Shown: positions 1-6,647, counted from the first letter of the stretch. The stretch is 8,608 nucleotides of DNA from Bacillota bacterium (GCA_030705945.1 JAUZPS010000171.1:1-8608); one strand, 5' to 3'. Numbers and translations: made by a program. The notes: generated by a model not told the origin, from the sequence alone.

Positions 1-42
1 ATTATATACATTTAGCAATAAACATTTAACATCCATTTTTTA

Positions 43-116
43 GGGCGGTTCAAAAAAATCCTTGTTCAAGGTAATATGACGAAAACCCATTATATCAAGT
101 TTTTGAAACGACCAGT
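43..116 (+). repeat. R1, 74-bp palindromic interspersed repeat
   Basis: It matches R2 (1518-1591) at 68 of 74 positions in the same orientation, with no gaps. The last 37 bases are identical, and four of the six differences fall in the centre. The ends are imperfect inverted repeats: GGTTCAAAAA near the left end against TTTTTGAAACG near the right end. No coding potential is seen. The size and terminal inverted repeats suggest a small non-autonomous (MITE-like) element. I do not recognise the family. Confidence 0.8.
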
Positions 117-136
117 TGCTAAGTTTTTTTTGATAC

Positions 137-241
137 TATATAAAAAGCAATTAATCTTTTACATTTGCCTATCACAAAATAACGTTAAAGCGTTCGTTAT
201 TTTGCTCCGTCAAATGTAAGATTAATAGTGCTTTTTATATA
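137..241 (+). repeat. P1, 105-bp near-palindromic MITE-like element
   Basis: The two halves fold into a long hairpin. TATATAAAAAGCA (137-149) pairs with 229-241, ATTAATCTT (150-158) with 218-226, ACATTTG (161-167) with 211-217, and CAAAATAACG (175-184) with 195-204. That gives about 39 pairs with small bulges and a loop near 185-194. It is the reverse complement of P2 (3744-3848) with one difference, at 174, which breaks a pair present in P2. It begins 5 nt past the stop of the receiver-kinase gene, and its arm ends in CTTTTT on the transcribed strand, so it could also stop transcription. Confidence 0.85.
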
Positions 242-246
242 CCTAA

Positions 247-1437
247 TCAACTTAATGGGACTGTAATGATAAATGTGGTTCCTTTTCCTTGTTGAGACAC
301 AAATTCCATTTCGCCAGAAAATTGAGTTTTAATAACCTGATATGAGCTGTATATACCAATACCTGTACCGTCTTTGCCTTTAGTCGTAACCATTTCCTTT
401 AATAATTTTTCTTTTATATTATCGGGAATACCTTTACCGCAGTCTTTTACGGTGAATTTGATTGTATTTTTTTGCTCTTCGATAATAAAATCTATTTCCC
501 CTCCGTTCTCATAAGATTGCGCCGCATTTATTATAATATTGTTTAGAACCTGAATGAGACTTATTAATCTTCCTCTTATAATTATATCCTGAGGAGCGTT
601 ATATTCAGTATTCAAGGAGCATTTGTGAATTTTTAGCTCGTCTTTAAGAAGTATATTGAGTTTGGCTGTCAGATCATTTATAGTAAAGGATCTATATACG
701 GATTGGGATGAGTTTACTGATTGTTCTTTGACGGTTTCAATTAAATCATTTAAATAGTTGTAATATTCATACATATTTTTTGCTAACTTATTCATATCAT
801 CGGCTATTTCATGGTGGTCCTCTTCAGTAACTGAACTGTCGCCAATCGAAACAGAATATTCATTTATAAGGTCTTTCAAGTTATGGATTGAAGATCCTAT
901 ACACAAAAGCGGATTTTTCATGTTATGGGAGATGCTGCCAACCAATTTGCCGATAGAACAAAGCCTTTCATTATCAATAAAAGACTCATGGATTTCTTCT
1001 AATGTTTTTTTATATGAAGCTTGTTCTTCGATAAGTTTATTGATTTGGGCGTTTTGTAAAAATGTTCTTCTGGCAGAAAGAAGCAAAAGAACAATATCCA
1101 GATTATTTTCATACTTTAAATAACAGCAATATGTTTTGTATTTTAGCAATATATCAATTGGGGGAATATTATCGCTTGATTCTGTCAATAGTATTATTTC
1201 CATATCATTGTTAAATGATCGTATTTCTTCCATTATGCTATATTTTGATTGGCTAAATAGTTTAGAATCAATAAGGAGTATATCGATTTCAGAAGTCTTT
1301 ATAATATTAATAGCATTATTGATGTCATGTGAAGATTTTAAATTAAATCCATACTTTGATAAGGTTTCCTTAATATTTAGTATAAAGGAGGTGTCATTAT
1401 CACAAATGAGGGTTTTTAAGTTGTTTGCTTTACTCAA
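247..1437 (-). CDS. Receiver-histidine kinase hybrid (REC-HisKA-HATPase), 396 aa
   Basis: This is a soluble two-component protein with an N-terminal receiver (about residues 6-125): acidic pair D13/D15, phosphoacceptor D57 (in LLIDSKL), T85 and K108. A helical linker (about 125-160) follows. The HisKA H-box is SISHNMKNPL with H171, the N-box has N300 and N304, the G1 box is DCGKGIP (332-338), and the G2 box is GTGIGI (357-362). There is no membrane segment and no DNA-binding or enzymatic output. The kinase core is paralogous to that of the upstream LacI-type kinase, and both share an unusual DDH.EIA-type segment after the H-box. The frame is open back to a GTG at 1446, but the SD AAGGAG abuts that codon and lies 8 nt from the TTG at 1437, so TTG is preferred. 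It is probably co-transcribed with, or a partner of, the upstream kinase. The signal and the output are unknown. Confidence 0.88.
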   Translation of the reverse strand: MSKANNLKTLICDNDTSFILNIKETLSKYGFNLKSSHDINNAINIIKTSEIDILLIDSKLFSQSKYSIMEEIRSFNNDMEIILLTESSDNIPPIDILLKYKTYCCYLKYENNLDIVLLLLSARRTFLQNAQINKLIEEQASYKKTLEEIHESFIDNERLCSIGKLVGSISHNMKNPLLCIGSSIHNLKDLINEYSVSIGDSSVTEEDHHEIADDMNKLAKNMYEYYNYLNDLIETVKEQSVNSSQSVYRSFTINDLTAKLNILLKDELKIHKCSLNTEYNAPQDIIIRGRLISLIQVLNNIIINAAQSYENGGEIDFIIEEQKNTIKFTVKDCGKGIPDNIKEKLLKEMVTTKGKDGTGIGIYSSYQVIKTQFSGEMEFVSQQGKGTTFIITVPLS

Positions 1438-1441
1438 AAAT

Positions 1442-1451
1442 ATCACTCCTT
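1442..1451 (-). promoter_or_regulatory. Ribosome binding site fixing a TTG start
   Basis: The minus strand reads AAGGAGTGATATTTTTG. AAGGAGTGAT nearly matches the full anti-Shine-Dalgarno sequence and leaves 8 nt between AAGGAG and the TTG at 1437. The alternative GTG at 1446 overlaps the SD itself and would have no usable spacing. Confidence 0.7.
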
Positions 1452-1470
1452 AATTATATCAAATCATCAT

Positions 1471-1493
1471 TATAGTATTTTAGTATTACTATA
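1471..1493. promoter_or_regulatory. Operator-like dyad upstream of receiver-kinase gene
   Basis: TATAGTA (1471-1477) and TACTATA (1487-1493) form a perfect 7-bp dyad with a 9-bp centre. It overlaps a minus-strand TATAAT hexamer (1469-1474), about 35 nt upstream of the TTG start. A second TATAAT lies at 1453-1458. No convincing -35 box is seen for either, so this may be a weak promoter-operator or only AT-rich sequence. Confidence 0.25.
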
Positions 1494-1517
1494 AAACTCT
1501 GATATATCTTGCAATAA

Positions 1518-1591
1518 GGGCGTTTCAAAAAATTCCTTGTTCAAGTTTATACTACGAAAACCCATTATATCAAGTTTTTGAAACGACCAGT
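1518..1591 (+). repeat. R2, 74-bp palindromic interspersed repeat
   Basis: This copy is in the same orientation as R1 and has intact 11-bp inverted ends: CGTTTCAAAAA (1521-1531) and TTTTTGAAACG (1575-1585). It fills much of the 170-bp gap between the two kinase genes, starting 17 nt after the stop of the LacI-type kinase gene. Any read-through transcript would contain its hairpin. With R1 it places direct repeats on both sides of the receiver-kinase gene. Confidence 0.8.
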
Positions 1592-1607
1592 ATACATAAA
1601 AAACATA

Positions 1608-3689
1608 CTAAATTGAGAGTTTAATATAAAATGTTGTACCTTTTAAGTTTTCAGTCTCAAAGTAGAGATCTCCGCCAAACCTACCTTTTATTGTTGAGTA
1701 TGACAACATAAGGCCCAATCCGGTACCATTCTTAACTCTTGTTGTAACCATTTTTCTGAAAATTGAGGATCGCATTGATTCGGGTATCCCAGTTCCATAA
1801 TCTTTTATAGATATGAGTATAAAATTCTTTAGTTTTTCAATTTTTAGATCAATTTTATCGGCGGTATTTTCAAGATTCGCATAAACTGAGTTGATTAATA
1901 TGTTGTCAATTACTTGAAGTAAATTTATGATTTCTCCTTTAATTTGAATAGATGTATTAGCAGTAACGTCGATGTTTATTATATGATTGTCAAGAAATTC
2001 GGAGTTTCTGATATGATTCTTGATTCCAGCTACTAAATCATTAATGCTAAAACAAATAGTATTTTTAGTAGTAAGCTTTACAAATTGATCATTTATCTGA
2101 TCTAGTATATTTGTCATCAGGTGTAAATTAGTGTTAATTTTATCCAGCCAGCTACTCATTTCTTTTGCAATTTCATAGTGATCATCTATTGTTACGGTAT
2201 TGTCTGTAATTGATTTTTTATATTCATCTGTCAATGAATCTAGAGCTATTGTAGTCCCAGCAATAGTCATTATATGAGATTTTATATTATGAGCAATGCT
2301 AACTATTAATTGGCTTAGTGACGTCATGCGTTCCTGTTCCCTCAACTGTTCGCTCAGTTGGTCTCTTTCCAAAAGCATAAGGGCGCCTTTTAATGTATTA
2401 CTAATTTGCCCTCTCAATAATTCAAAATTAATTACGTCATCATTATCAACCTCAAAACAAACGAAACCATATTGTTCGGTGTTAAAAAACAATGGTTTTA
2501 TAAGACTTATAAAACGTTTATTTTCTGGTATGTAATTATCGGGAATAAGTAATTTGGTTTTAAAATTGATGTCGGTAAATTTCTTGCCGCTGTTATTATA
2601 AAATGCGTATAGCAGCTCAGAGTATTCAGGGATATCGCTATCTACTTCTATCGGGCCATTTAAGTATTTAACGATAAAGCAGCTTTTTATATTAAGTGTC
2701 TGCAGGGCATTTGTTATGAGATCATAAAGCGTATCAAGACTGAATGTCTGCAAGTTTTCATGGACCTTGAAGTTAGTTATTGCTCTTAAATAAAAATCAG
2801 AAACAGAAGCATCTTTATTAATATGAGATTCGCAGCCACAGGATTCTCTCACTACCAAAACAGTTGGAAGTTTGATAATATTAGCAACTTCCTGCTTGTT
2901 AATTTTAGCTAATACCATCAGTAAAGCCTTTTCAGAAATCATGTCCATTGGCTGGCTGACTGTAGTCAGAGAAGGGGTTATAATAGCTGAATTGTTAGTA
3001 TTATCAAAACCGCAAATCATAAAGAAATCTTTAAAATTTAAATTGAGGCTTTTAAAATATTTAATAGCGCCGATAGCCATTTCATCATTTGCGCAAACTA
3101 AAGCGTCAATTTTTATCTGATTTTTTAGAATTAAGTCAGATGCGCTCCAACCAGTCTCTGGTTGAAAATTTCCTTCAAAAATTATTTCTTCATCAAGAGG
3201 TATATTATTCTCCTCTAAAACATCTATATACGCGCTGAACCTTTCGTTAGCTTCTTCGTTATTTGACGGGCCTTTTAAAAAACCAATCCTTCTGAACTTA
3301 TGCGTTATTACAAGATGGTTCACCAGACTCTTCATACCTTGCTTGTTATCAATTATTATGCTAGGTACGCCTGGAATATGTTCAGAAATCGAAACCATTG
3401 GGATATTTTTGTAATGTTCAATAAAACTGTTAAAATAATCATGGGTGACTTTATTGATAATTGTTCCGGTAGCTATTATAAGCCCATCAAGTCTTGAGGC
3501 GTCCGCAAGTTTGTATACTATATTGTGTTGCGCAGCCACATTATCGGTATTGAATAGAATTCTGCCTTCAAAGGTTATGAGATTTATATCAAGCTTCTCT
3601 GCAGCTCGTCTTATAGAGGTCCAAAAAAGTGTTTGGAAATCACCGTCAATTTCATTTACAAAAAAGCCTATTGTTATCCTTCTACTCAT
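1608..3689 (-). CDS. Cytoplasmic LacI-like ligand-binding sensor histidine kinase, 693 aa
   Basis: Residues about 4-284 form a LacI/GalR-type periplasmic-binding-protein fold: the opening ITIGFFVNEI, ICGFDN, LTTVSQPMDMI, and the closing VVRESCGCE typical of LacI-like domains fused to signalling modules. The LacI DNA-binding helix-turn-helix is absent. Residues about 294-440 look GAF-like. A short coiled linker leads to HisKA with H467 (SIAHNIKSHI), the N-box (N596, N600), G1 DYGTGIP (630-636) and G2 GTGLGL (655-660). No signal peptide or membrane segment is seen, so it should sense a cytoplasmic ligand, probably a sugar or similar small molecule (inference from the family). The usual H-box proline five residues after the histidine is replaced by His. 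ATG at 3689 is chosen because GGAGG (3696-3700) sits 6 nt upstream; an earlier in-frame TTG at 3707 lies 5' of that SD and has no comparable site. It is the first gene of the pair with the receiver-kinase gene. Confidence 0.9.
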   Translation of the reverse strand: MSRRITIGFFVNEIDGDFQTLFWTSIRRAAEKLDINLITFEGRILFNTDNVAAQHNIVYKLADASRLDGLIIATGTIINKVTHDYFNSFIEHYKNIPMVSISEHIPGVPSIIIDNKQGMKSLVNHLVITHKFRRIGFLKGPSNNEEANERFSAYIDVLEENNIPLDEEIIFEGNFQPETGWSASDLILKNQIKIDALVCANDEMAIGAIKYFKSLNLNFKDFFMICGFDNTNNSAIITPSLTTVSQPMDMISEKALLMVLAKINKQEVANIIKLPTVLVVRESCGCESHINKDASVSDFYLRAITNFKVHENLQTFSLDTLYDLITNALQTLNIKSCFIVKYLNGPIEVDSDIPEYSELLYAFYNNSGKKFTDINFKTKLLIPDNYIPENKRFISLIKPLFFNTEQYGFVCFEVDNDDVINFELLRGQISNTLKGALMLLERDQLSEQLREQERMTSLSQLIVSIAHNIKSHIMTIAGTTIALDSLTDEYKKSITDNTVTIDDHYEIAKEMSSWLDKINTNLHLMTNILDQINDQFVKLTTKNTICFSINDLVAGIKNHIRNSEFLDNHIINIDVTANTSIQIKGEIINLLQVIDNILINSVYANLENTADKIDLKIEKLKNFILISIKDYGTGIPESMRSSIFRKMVTTRVKNGTGLGLMLSYSTIKGRFGGDLYFETENLKGTTFYIKLSI

Positions 3690-3743
3690 ATTATACCTCC
3701 ATTTCAATGTGTTACAAGATTAGCTTTCGAGGATAATTTATCT

Positions 3744-3848
3744 TATATAAAAAGCACTATTAATCTTACATTTGACGGAGCAAAATAACGAACGCTTTAA
3801 CGTTATTTTGCGATAGGCAAATGTAAAAGATTAATTGCTTTTTATATA
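3744..3848 (-). repeat. P2, inverted copy of the 105-bp palindromic element
   Basis: It is the reverse complement of P1 at 104 of 105 positions. Both copies start and end at the same bases, TATATAAAAAGC and GCTTTTTATATA. The C at 3811 pairs with G3780, which makes this stem more complete than that of P1. It ends 55 bp upstream of the start of the LacI-type kinase gene, so it may affect expression of that gene. Confidence 0.85.
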
Positions 3849-3885
3849 GATATTTTTTTGATACTTCCTTAACTGCATTTTTAAT

Positions 3886-4070
3886 GTAAAGTCTTTTTCG
3901 CAACTCATATAGATACTCAACTTTCCCACATCAATAATATTCTTGCAGCCAAATTATCATAACGTAACGCCTATCAAATCTATATTCAAATATAGTTGAA
4001 TTAATGGCTGTTATTATGGCTGCTTAATTGAAGCGGGAAAGTTGAGTTAGATAGTAGCGCAAAACTTTAC
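3886..4070. repeat. 185-bp nested inverted-repeat element
   Basis: The outer arms are GTAAAGT (3886-3892) and ACTTTAC (4064-4070). Inside them lie ACTCAACTTTCCC (3915-3927) and its exact complement (4035-4047), then GCAGCCA (3945-3951) and TGGCTGC (4017-4023), then ATTCAA (3984-3989) and TTGAAT (3996-4001). The arms nest in order around one centre, as in a MITE or the end-to-end remnant of an insertion sequence. AAT flanks both sides, which might be a 3-bp target duplication but could be chance. It starts 24 nt past the comM stop and could act as its terminator. It is unrelated in sequence to P or R. Confidence 0.65.
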
Positions 4071-4094
4071 AATTCGGTATCTATAGTTATGGTA

Positions 4095-5630
4095 TTACCT
4101 ACCCCAGAATTTTCTGTCTAGACTTCTGTATTGAATGGCTTCAGCTAGATGGTTTACTTTAATATCTGAACTTTCTTCCATATCCGCGATTGTGCGAGCA
4201 ACCTTCAGAATTCTATTGTGAGCTCTTGCGCTTAGCCCTAAGTGTTCAAATGCGTTTTTCAGCAGTTCTTTTCCTTCTGCATCAATTTTACAAAACTTGT
4301 TTATTAAAGAGGGCGTTAGCTGCGAATTGGAAAATATTTTGAGCCCTTTATATCTCTCTAACTGAATTTTTCTTGCGTTGTTTACTCTTTCTCTTATAAC
4401 AACTGATTTTTCACCGGTTTCAGCGTTCTCCAAGTCTCTGTATTTTACGCTGGAGACCTCAACATGTATATCCACCCGGTCCAAAAGAGGAGCTGAAATC
4501 TTTCCTAGATACTGTTGGATCTGCCTTGGAGAGCAGCTGCAAAGTTTGCTGTCATCTAAGAAATTACCGCATTTACAAGGGTTGCCGGCGCATACAAGCA
4601 TTGTCTGGGAGGGGTATGTGAGACTTCCATTTAATCTTGATATAGTTACATTTCCATCCTCTAGTGGTTGTCTCATTACTTCAAGAGCTTCCTTGCTAAA
4701 CTCCGGCGCTTCGTCGAGGAACAGTACGCCGTAATGGGCAAGGCTGATTTCACCTGGCTTTGGATATTTGCCTCCTCCGATTAAGCTTATATCTGAAATT
4801 GTATGGTGTGGAGATCTGAAAGGTCTGGTGGTTAATAGTGAAGTCTTAGGTGGAAGGATTCCTGCTATACTATGAATTTTTGTGACTTCTAGAGCTTCTT
4901 CAAAGGTAAGAGAAGGCAGTATTGAGGGTATACGCTTGGCAATCATAGTTTTTCCAGAACCAGGGCTGCCTATGAGTATACAGTTATGTCCTCCTGAAGC
5001 TGCTACTTCTAATGCTCTTTTGACATTTTCCTGTCCCTTTACATCGGAAAAATCCAATTCATAATCAATAGCATGTGAAAATAAGTTCTCTATATCAACA
5101 TAATGAGGCTCAAGTTTTTCATTGGTGTTTAAATGCCTGATGACCTCGGAAATATTTCTTGCAGGCAAGACATTTAAACCCTTGACTACCGCTGCTTCTT
5201 CAGCATTATCCGCGGGTAGCACCAAGTATTCTATACCCTCCGTTTTTGCGCAGATAGCCATTGGGAGAACACCGGTCACTGGTTTGATTTCGCCGTCTAA
5301 GGACAATTCTCCAATAAACATATATTTATTTAATTCATGTGGGTTAATTTTCTCTGTTGCAGATAATATTCCAAGCGCAATTCCAAGATCAAAATGAGAC
5401 CCTTCTTTTCTTATGCTGGCGGGAGCTAGATTAATCGTTATTCTTCTTACAGGATATTCCTGATCAGAATTTTTAATAGCCGATCTAACTCGTTCTTTGG
5501 ACTCTCTTACAGCAGCATCTCCAAGACCAACAATGTCAAAAGCAGGAATGCCGTTACTGATATCGGTTTCAATTTCAACTATATATCCGTCAATACCAAC
5601 CAATCCACAACTTTTAATTTTGGAAATCAT
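4095..5630 (-). CDS. comM: ComM/YifB family Mg-chelatase-like AAA+ ATPase, 511 aa
   Basis: The N-terminal domain (about residues 1-180) is the ChlI/Lon-protease-like fold, with the family signature around GLGDAAVRESKERVRSAI. The AAA+ core follows with Walker A GSPGSGKT (221-228), Walker B LFLDEA (303-308), a cysteine cluster (C347, C352, C354, C364, C366) and LLDRVDIH with arginine-finger candidate R385. The C-terminal Mg-chelatase domain contains GLSARAHNRILKVARTIAD (466-484). Length matches the family (about 500-510 aa). In competent species ComM is a hexameric helicase that extends heteroduplex during transformation; its role in clostridia is less clear. ATG at 5630 is preferred because AAGGAGG (5641-5647) lies 10 nt upstream and the protein then starts at the family-typical MISKIKSCGLVG. 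The open frame extends to 5666 without such support. It is the only gene between the prepilin peptidase and the accessory kinase region. Confidence 0.95.
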   Translation of the reverse strand: MISKIKSCGLVGIDGYIVEIETDISNGIPAFDIVGLGDAAVRESKERVRSAIKNSDQEYPVRRITINLAPASIRKEGSHFDLGIALGILSATEKINPHELNKYMFIGELSLDGEIKPVTGVLPMAICAKTEGIEYLVLPADNAEEAAVVKGLNVLPARNISEVIRHLNTNEKLEPHYVDIENLFSHAIDYELDFSDVKGQENVKRALEVAASGGHNCILIGSPGSGKTMIAKRIPSILPSLTFEEALEVTKIHSIAGILPPKTSLLTTRPFRSPHHTISDISLIGGGKYPKPGEISLAHYGVLFLDEAPEFSKEALEVMRQPLEDGNVTISRLNGSLTYPSQTMLVCAGNPCKCGNFLDDSKLCSCSPRQIQQYLGKISAPLLDRVDIHVEVSSVKYRDLENAETGEKSVVIRERVNNARKIQLERYKGLKIFSNSQLTPSLINKFCKIDAEGKELLKNAFEHLGLSARAHNRILKVARTIADMEESSDIKVNHLAEAIQYRSLDRKFWGR

Positions 5631-5680
5631 ATGGATGCAGCCTCCTTGATAGTCTATGTCGGGCAATAGAAAAAATATTA

Positions 5681-5703
5681 AAGATCAATAGCGCTTTTTA
5701 TAT
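5681..5703 (+). repeat. P3, 23-bp terminal remnant of the P element
   Basis: AAGATCAATAGCGCTTTTTATAT matches the end of P1 (218-240) at 21 of 23 positions. The rest of the element is not recognisable on either side. It lies about 50 bp upstream of the comM start and may be the relic of a deleted copy. Confidence 0.45.
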
Positions 5704-5790
5704 GTTAAATTCCCTTGACATATTAATCTTTATCGGCTGAATGTTAGATAAAATTAATAACTTATTGAATAAAAATAAGGAATTATTTGT

Positions 5791-6585
5791 TCAATTATAC
5801 TGATAGAACTGCAAATACCAATTTAAGATATCATTACCAAATAAAATTGTAAGAAAGGTTCCTGTCACGATAAAAGGACCGAAAGGCACAACATCTCTAA
5901 GCTTTTTTACCTTTAGAAGCATCATTATTATTGTTATAAATGAGCCCACAAACGCTGATAAAATAAACGCCATAATTACCATTCTCCAACCAAGAAAAAT
6001 ACCTATGGGTATGAATAATTTCACATCTCCTATGCCCATAGCGTCTGTTTTGTAATACCAATTACCGATAATTGCAATGAGTAGAAGAAGAATAGAAACT
6101 GAAAGCGCTCCTGCCAAAGGATTCCACCAGGACCTATCCATATAGATAGGAAACTCATAAAAAATATTGTAAATAAATAATGGAATACCACCAGCGAGGC
6201 CTGCAATTATGAGATCTTCAGGGATAATTTTGTGGTCCATATCAATAAAAAATACCGCAATCAATATTGACATTAATATGAGAAAAGCAAAGAACTGAAT
6301 AGTTATACCAAACTTTAAATACAAGGAGATATAGATAAATATTGTTAATAATGTGATTTGTAAGCTTCTAGAGTGGGTAGGATGCTTACAATTCGGGCAT
6401 TTTCCTTTATATATAATTAGGTTTGCAGGTATAAATATTTCTTTTAAAGAGAGCTTCTTCCCACACGAGTTACAAAAAGGCCATACCCAGCTTACATCCT
6501 CTTCTCCTTTTGGAATTCGGGACGCAACTATACTTAGAATTGCTCCAAGAATTAGACTGAAAATTGAAACCATAATAATTGACAT
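5791..6585 (-). CDS. pilD: Type IV prepilin leader peptidase (A24 family), 264 aa
   Basis: This is a polytopic membrane aspartic protease that cleaves, and usually N-methylates, type IV pilin or competence pseudopilin precursors at the inner face of the membrane; it is called ComC in competent Firmicutes. The two catalytic aspartates are D115 (FFIDMDHKIIP) and D187 in the GxGD motif (MGIGDVKLF). The N-terminal cytoplasmic loop keeps two CxxC pairs (C38/C41, C63/C66), and GKC at 61-63 matches residues important for methyltransferase activity in PilD. Several hydrophobic segments are seen, near residues 1-21, 77-116, 124-142, 157-176, 190-223 and 233-250. Length is normal. The loop is somewhat divergent (SRSLQITLL where RYPLVELLT is usual), so methylation is less certain than cleavage. 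ATG at 6585 has only a weak SD (AGAGGG, 9 nt). The gene lies 160 bp upstream of comM on the same strand. No pilin genes are in the window. Confidence 0.93.
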   Translation of the reverse strand: MSIIMVSIFSLILGAILSIVASRIPKGEEDVSWVWPFCNSCGKKLSLKEIFIPANLIIYKGKCPNCKHPTHSRSLQITLLTIFIYISLYLKFGITIQFFAFLILMSILIAVFFIDMDHKIIPEDLIIAGLAGGIPLFIYNIFYEFPIYMDRSWWNPLAGALSVSILLLLIAIIGNWYYKTDAMGIGDVKLFIPIGIFLGWRMVIMAFILSAFVGSFITIIMMLLKVKKLRDVVPFGPFIVTGTFLTILFGNDILNWYLQFYQYN

Positions 6586-6618
6586 AATCCGAAGCCCTCT
6601 CTAATTTTATTTAAGGAA

Positions 6619-6647
6619 ATTATAGCACACTACTTTATAATAGGAAA
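6619..6647 (-). promoter_or_regulatory. Extended -10 promoter candidate for pilD
   Basis: The minus strand reads TGCTATAAT (6627-6619), a consensus -10 with the extended TGn, ending 33 nt before the pilD start. The -35 region 17 bp upstream (6642-6647, TTTCCT) is poor, as is common with extended -10 promoters. Confidence 0.55.

Larger units (their letters stand above)
125..3865. mobile_element. Candidate kinase module bounded by inverted P elements
   Basis: Two minus-strand kinase genes and R2 lie between P1 (137-241) and its inverted, 104/105 identical copy P2 (3744-3848). Outside the pair, the 13-mer TTTTTTTGATACT occurs as a direct repeat, touching P1 on the left (125-137) and 4 bp beyond P2 on the right (3853-3865). 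This is the layout of a composite element with a possible target duplication. No transposase is present, and the 13-mer is partly a T run, so mobility is inference. Two independent insertions of one small element would give the same inverted-copy arrangement. Confidence 0.3.
3690..4094. other. 405-bp gene-free region with two inverted-repeat elements
   Basis: No credible gene is seen. The region holds the SD of the LacI-type kinase gene (3696-3700), the P2 palindrome (3744-3848) and a separate nested inverted-repeat element (3886-4070). No good promoter for the kinase gene was found. The best minus-strand match, TTAATA with 17 bp to TAAATT, straddles the P2 end and is weak on both hexamers, but it raises the possibility that P2 contributes promoter sequence. 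Confidence 0.6.

Noticed and set aside
1438..1446. GTG at 1446 as the start of the receiver-kinase gene
   Set aside because: The Shine-Dalgarno AAGGAG overlaps the first base of this codon; the TTG at 1437 has correct spacing and gives a normal receiver N-terminus.
43..1591. R1/R2 as integron attC sites or a CRISPR array
   Set aside because: There are only two full copies 1.4 kb apart, the arms lack attC core motifs, and no integrase or Cas gene is present.
3690..3695. TATAAT just before the LacI-type kinase start as a -10 box
   Set aside because: It lies between the Shine-Dalgarno GGAGG and the ATG, so transcription from it would exclude the ribosome binding site.
5715..5743. TTGACA on the plus strand as a promoter -35 box
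   Set aside because: At 17 bp the -10 would be TGAATG, a poor match, and no plus-strand gene follows for more than 1 kb.
5761..5779. Short hairpin after pilD (CTTATT and AATAAG) as a terminator
   Set aside because: The stem has six pairs with a single G-C pair and only a broken T run follows; it is too weak to call.
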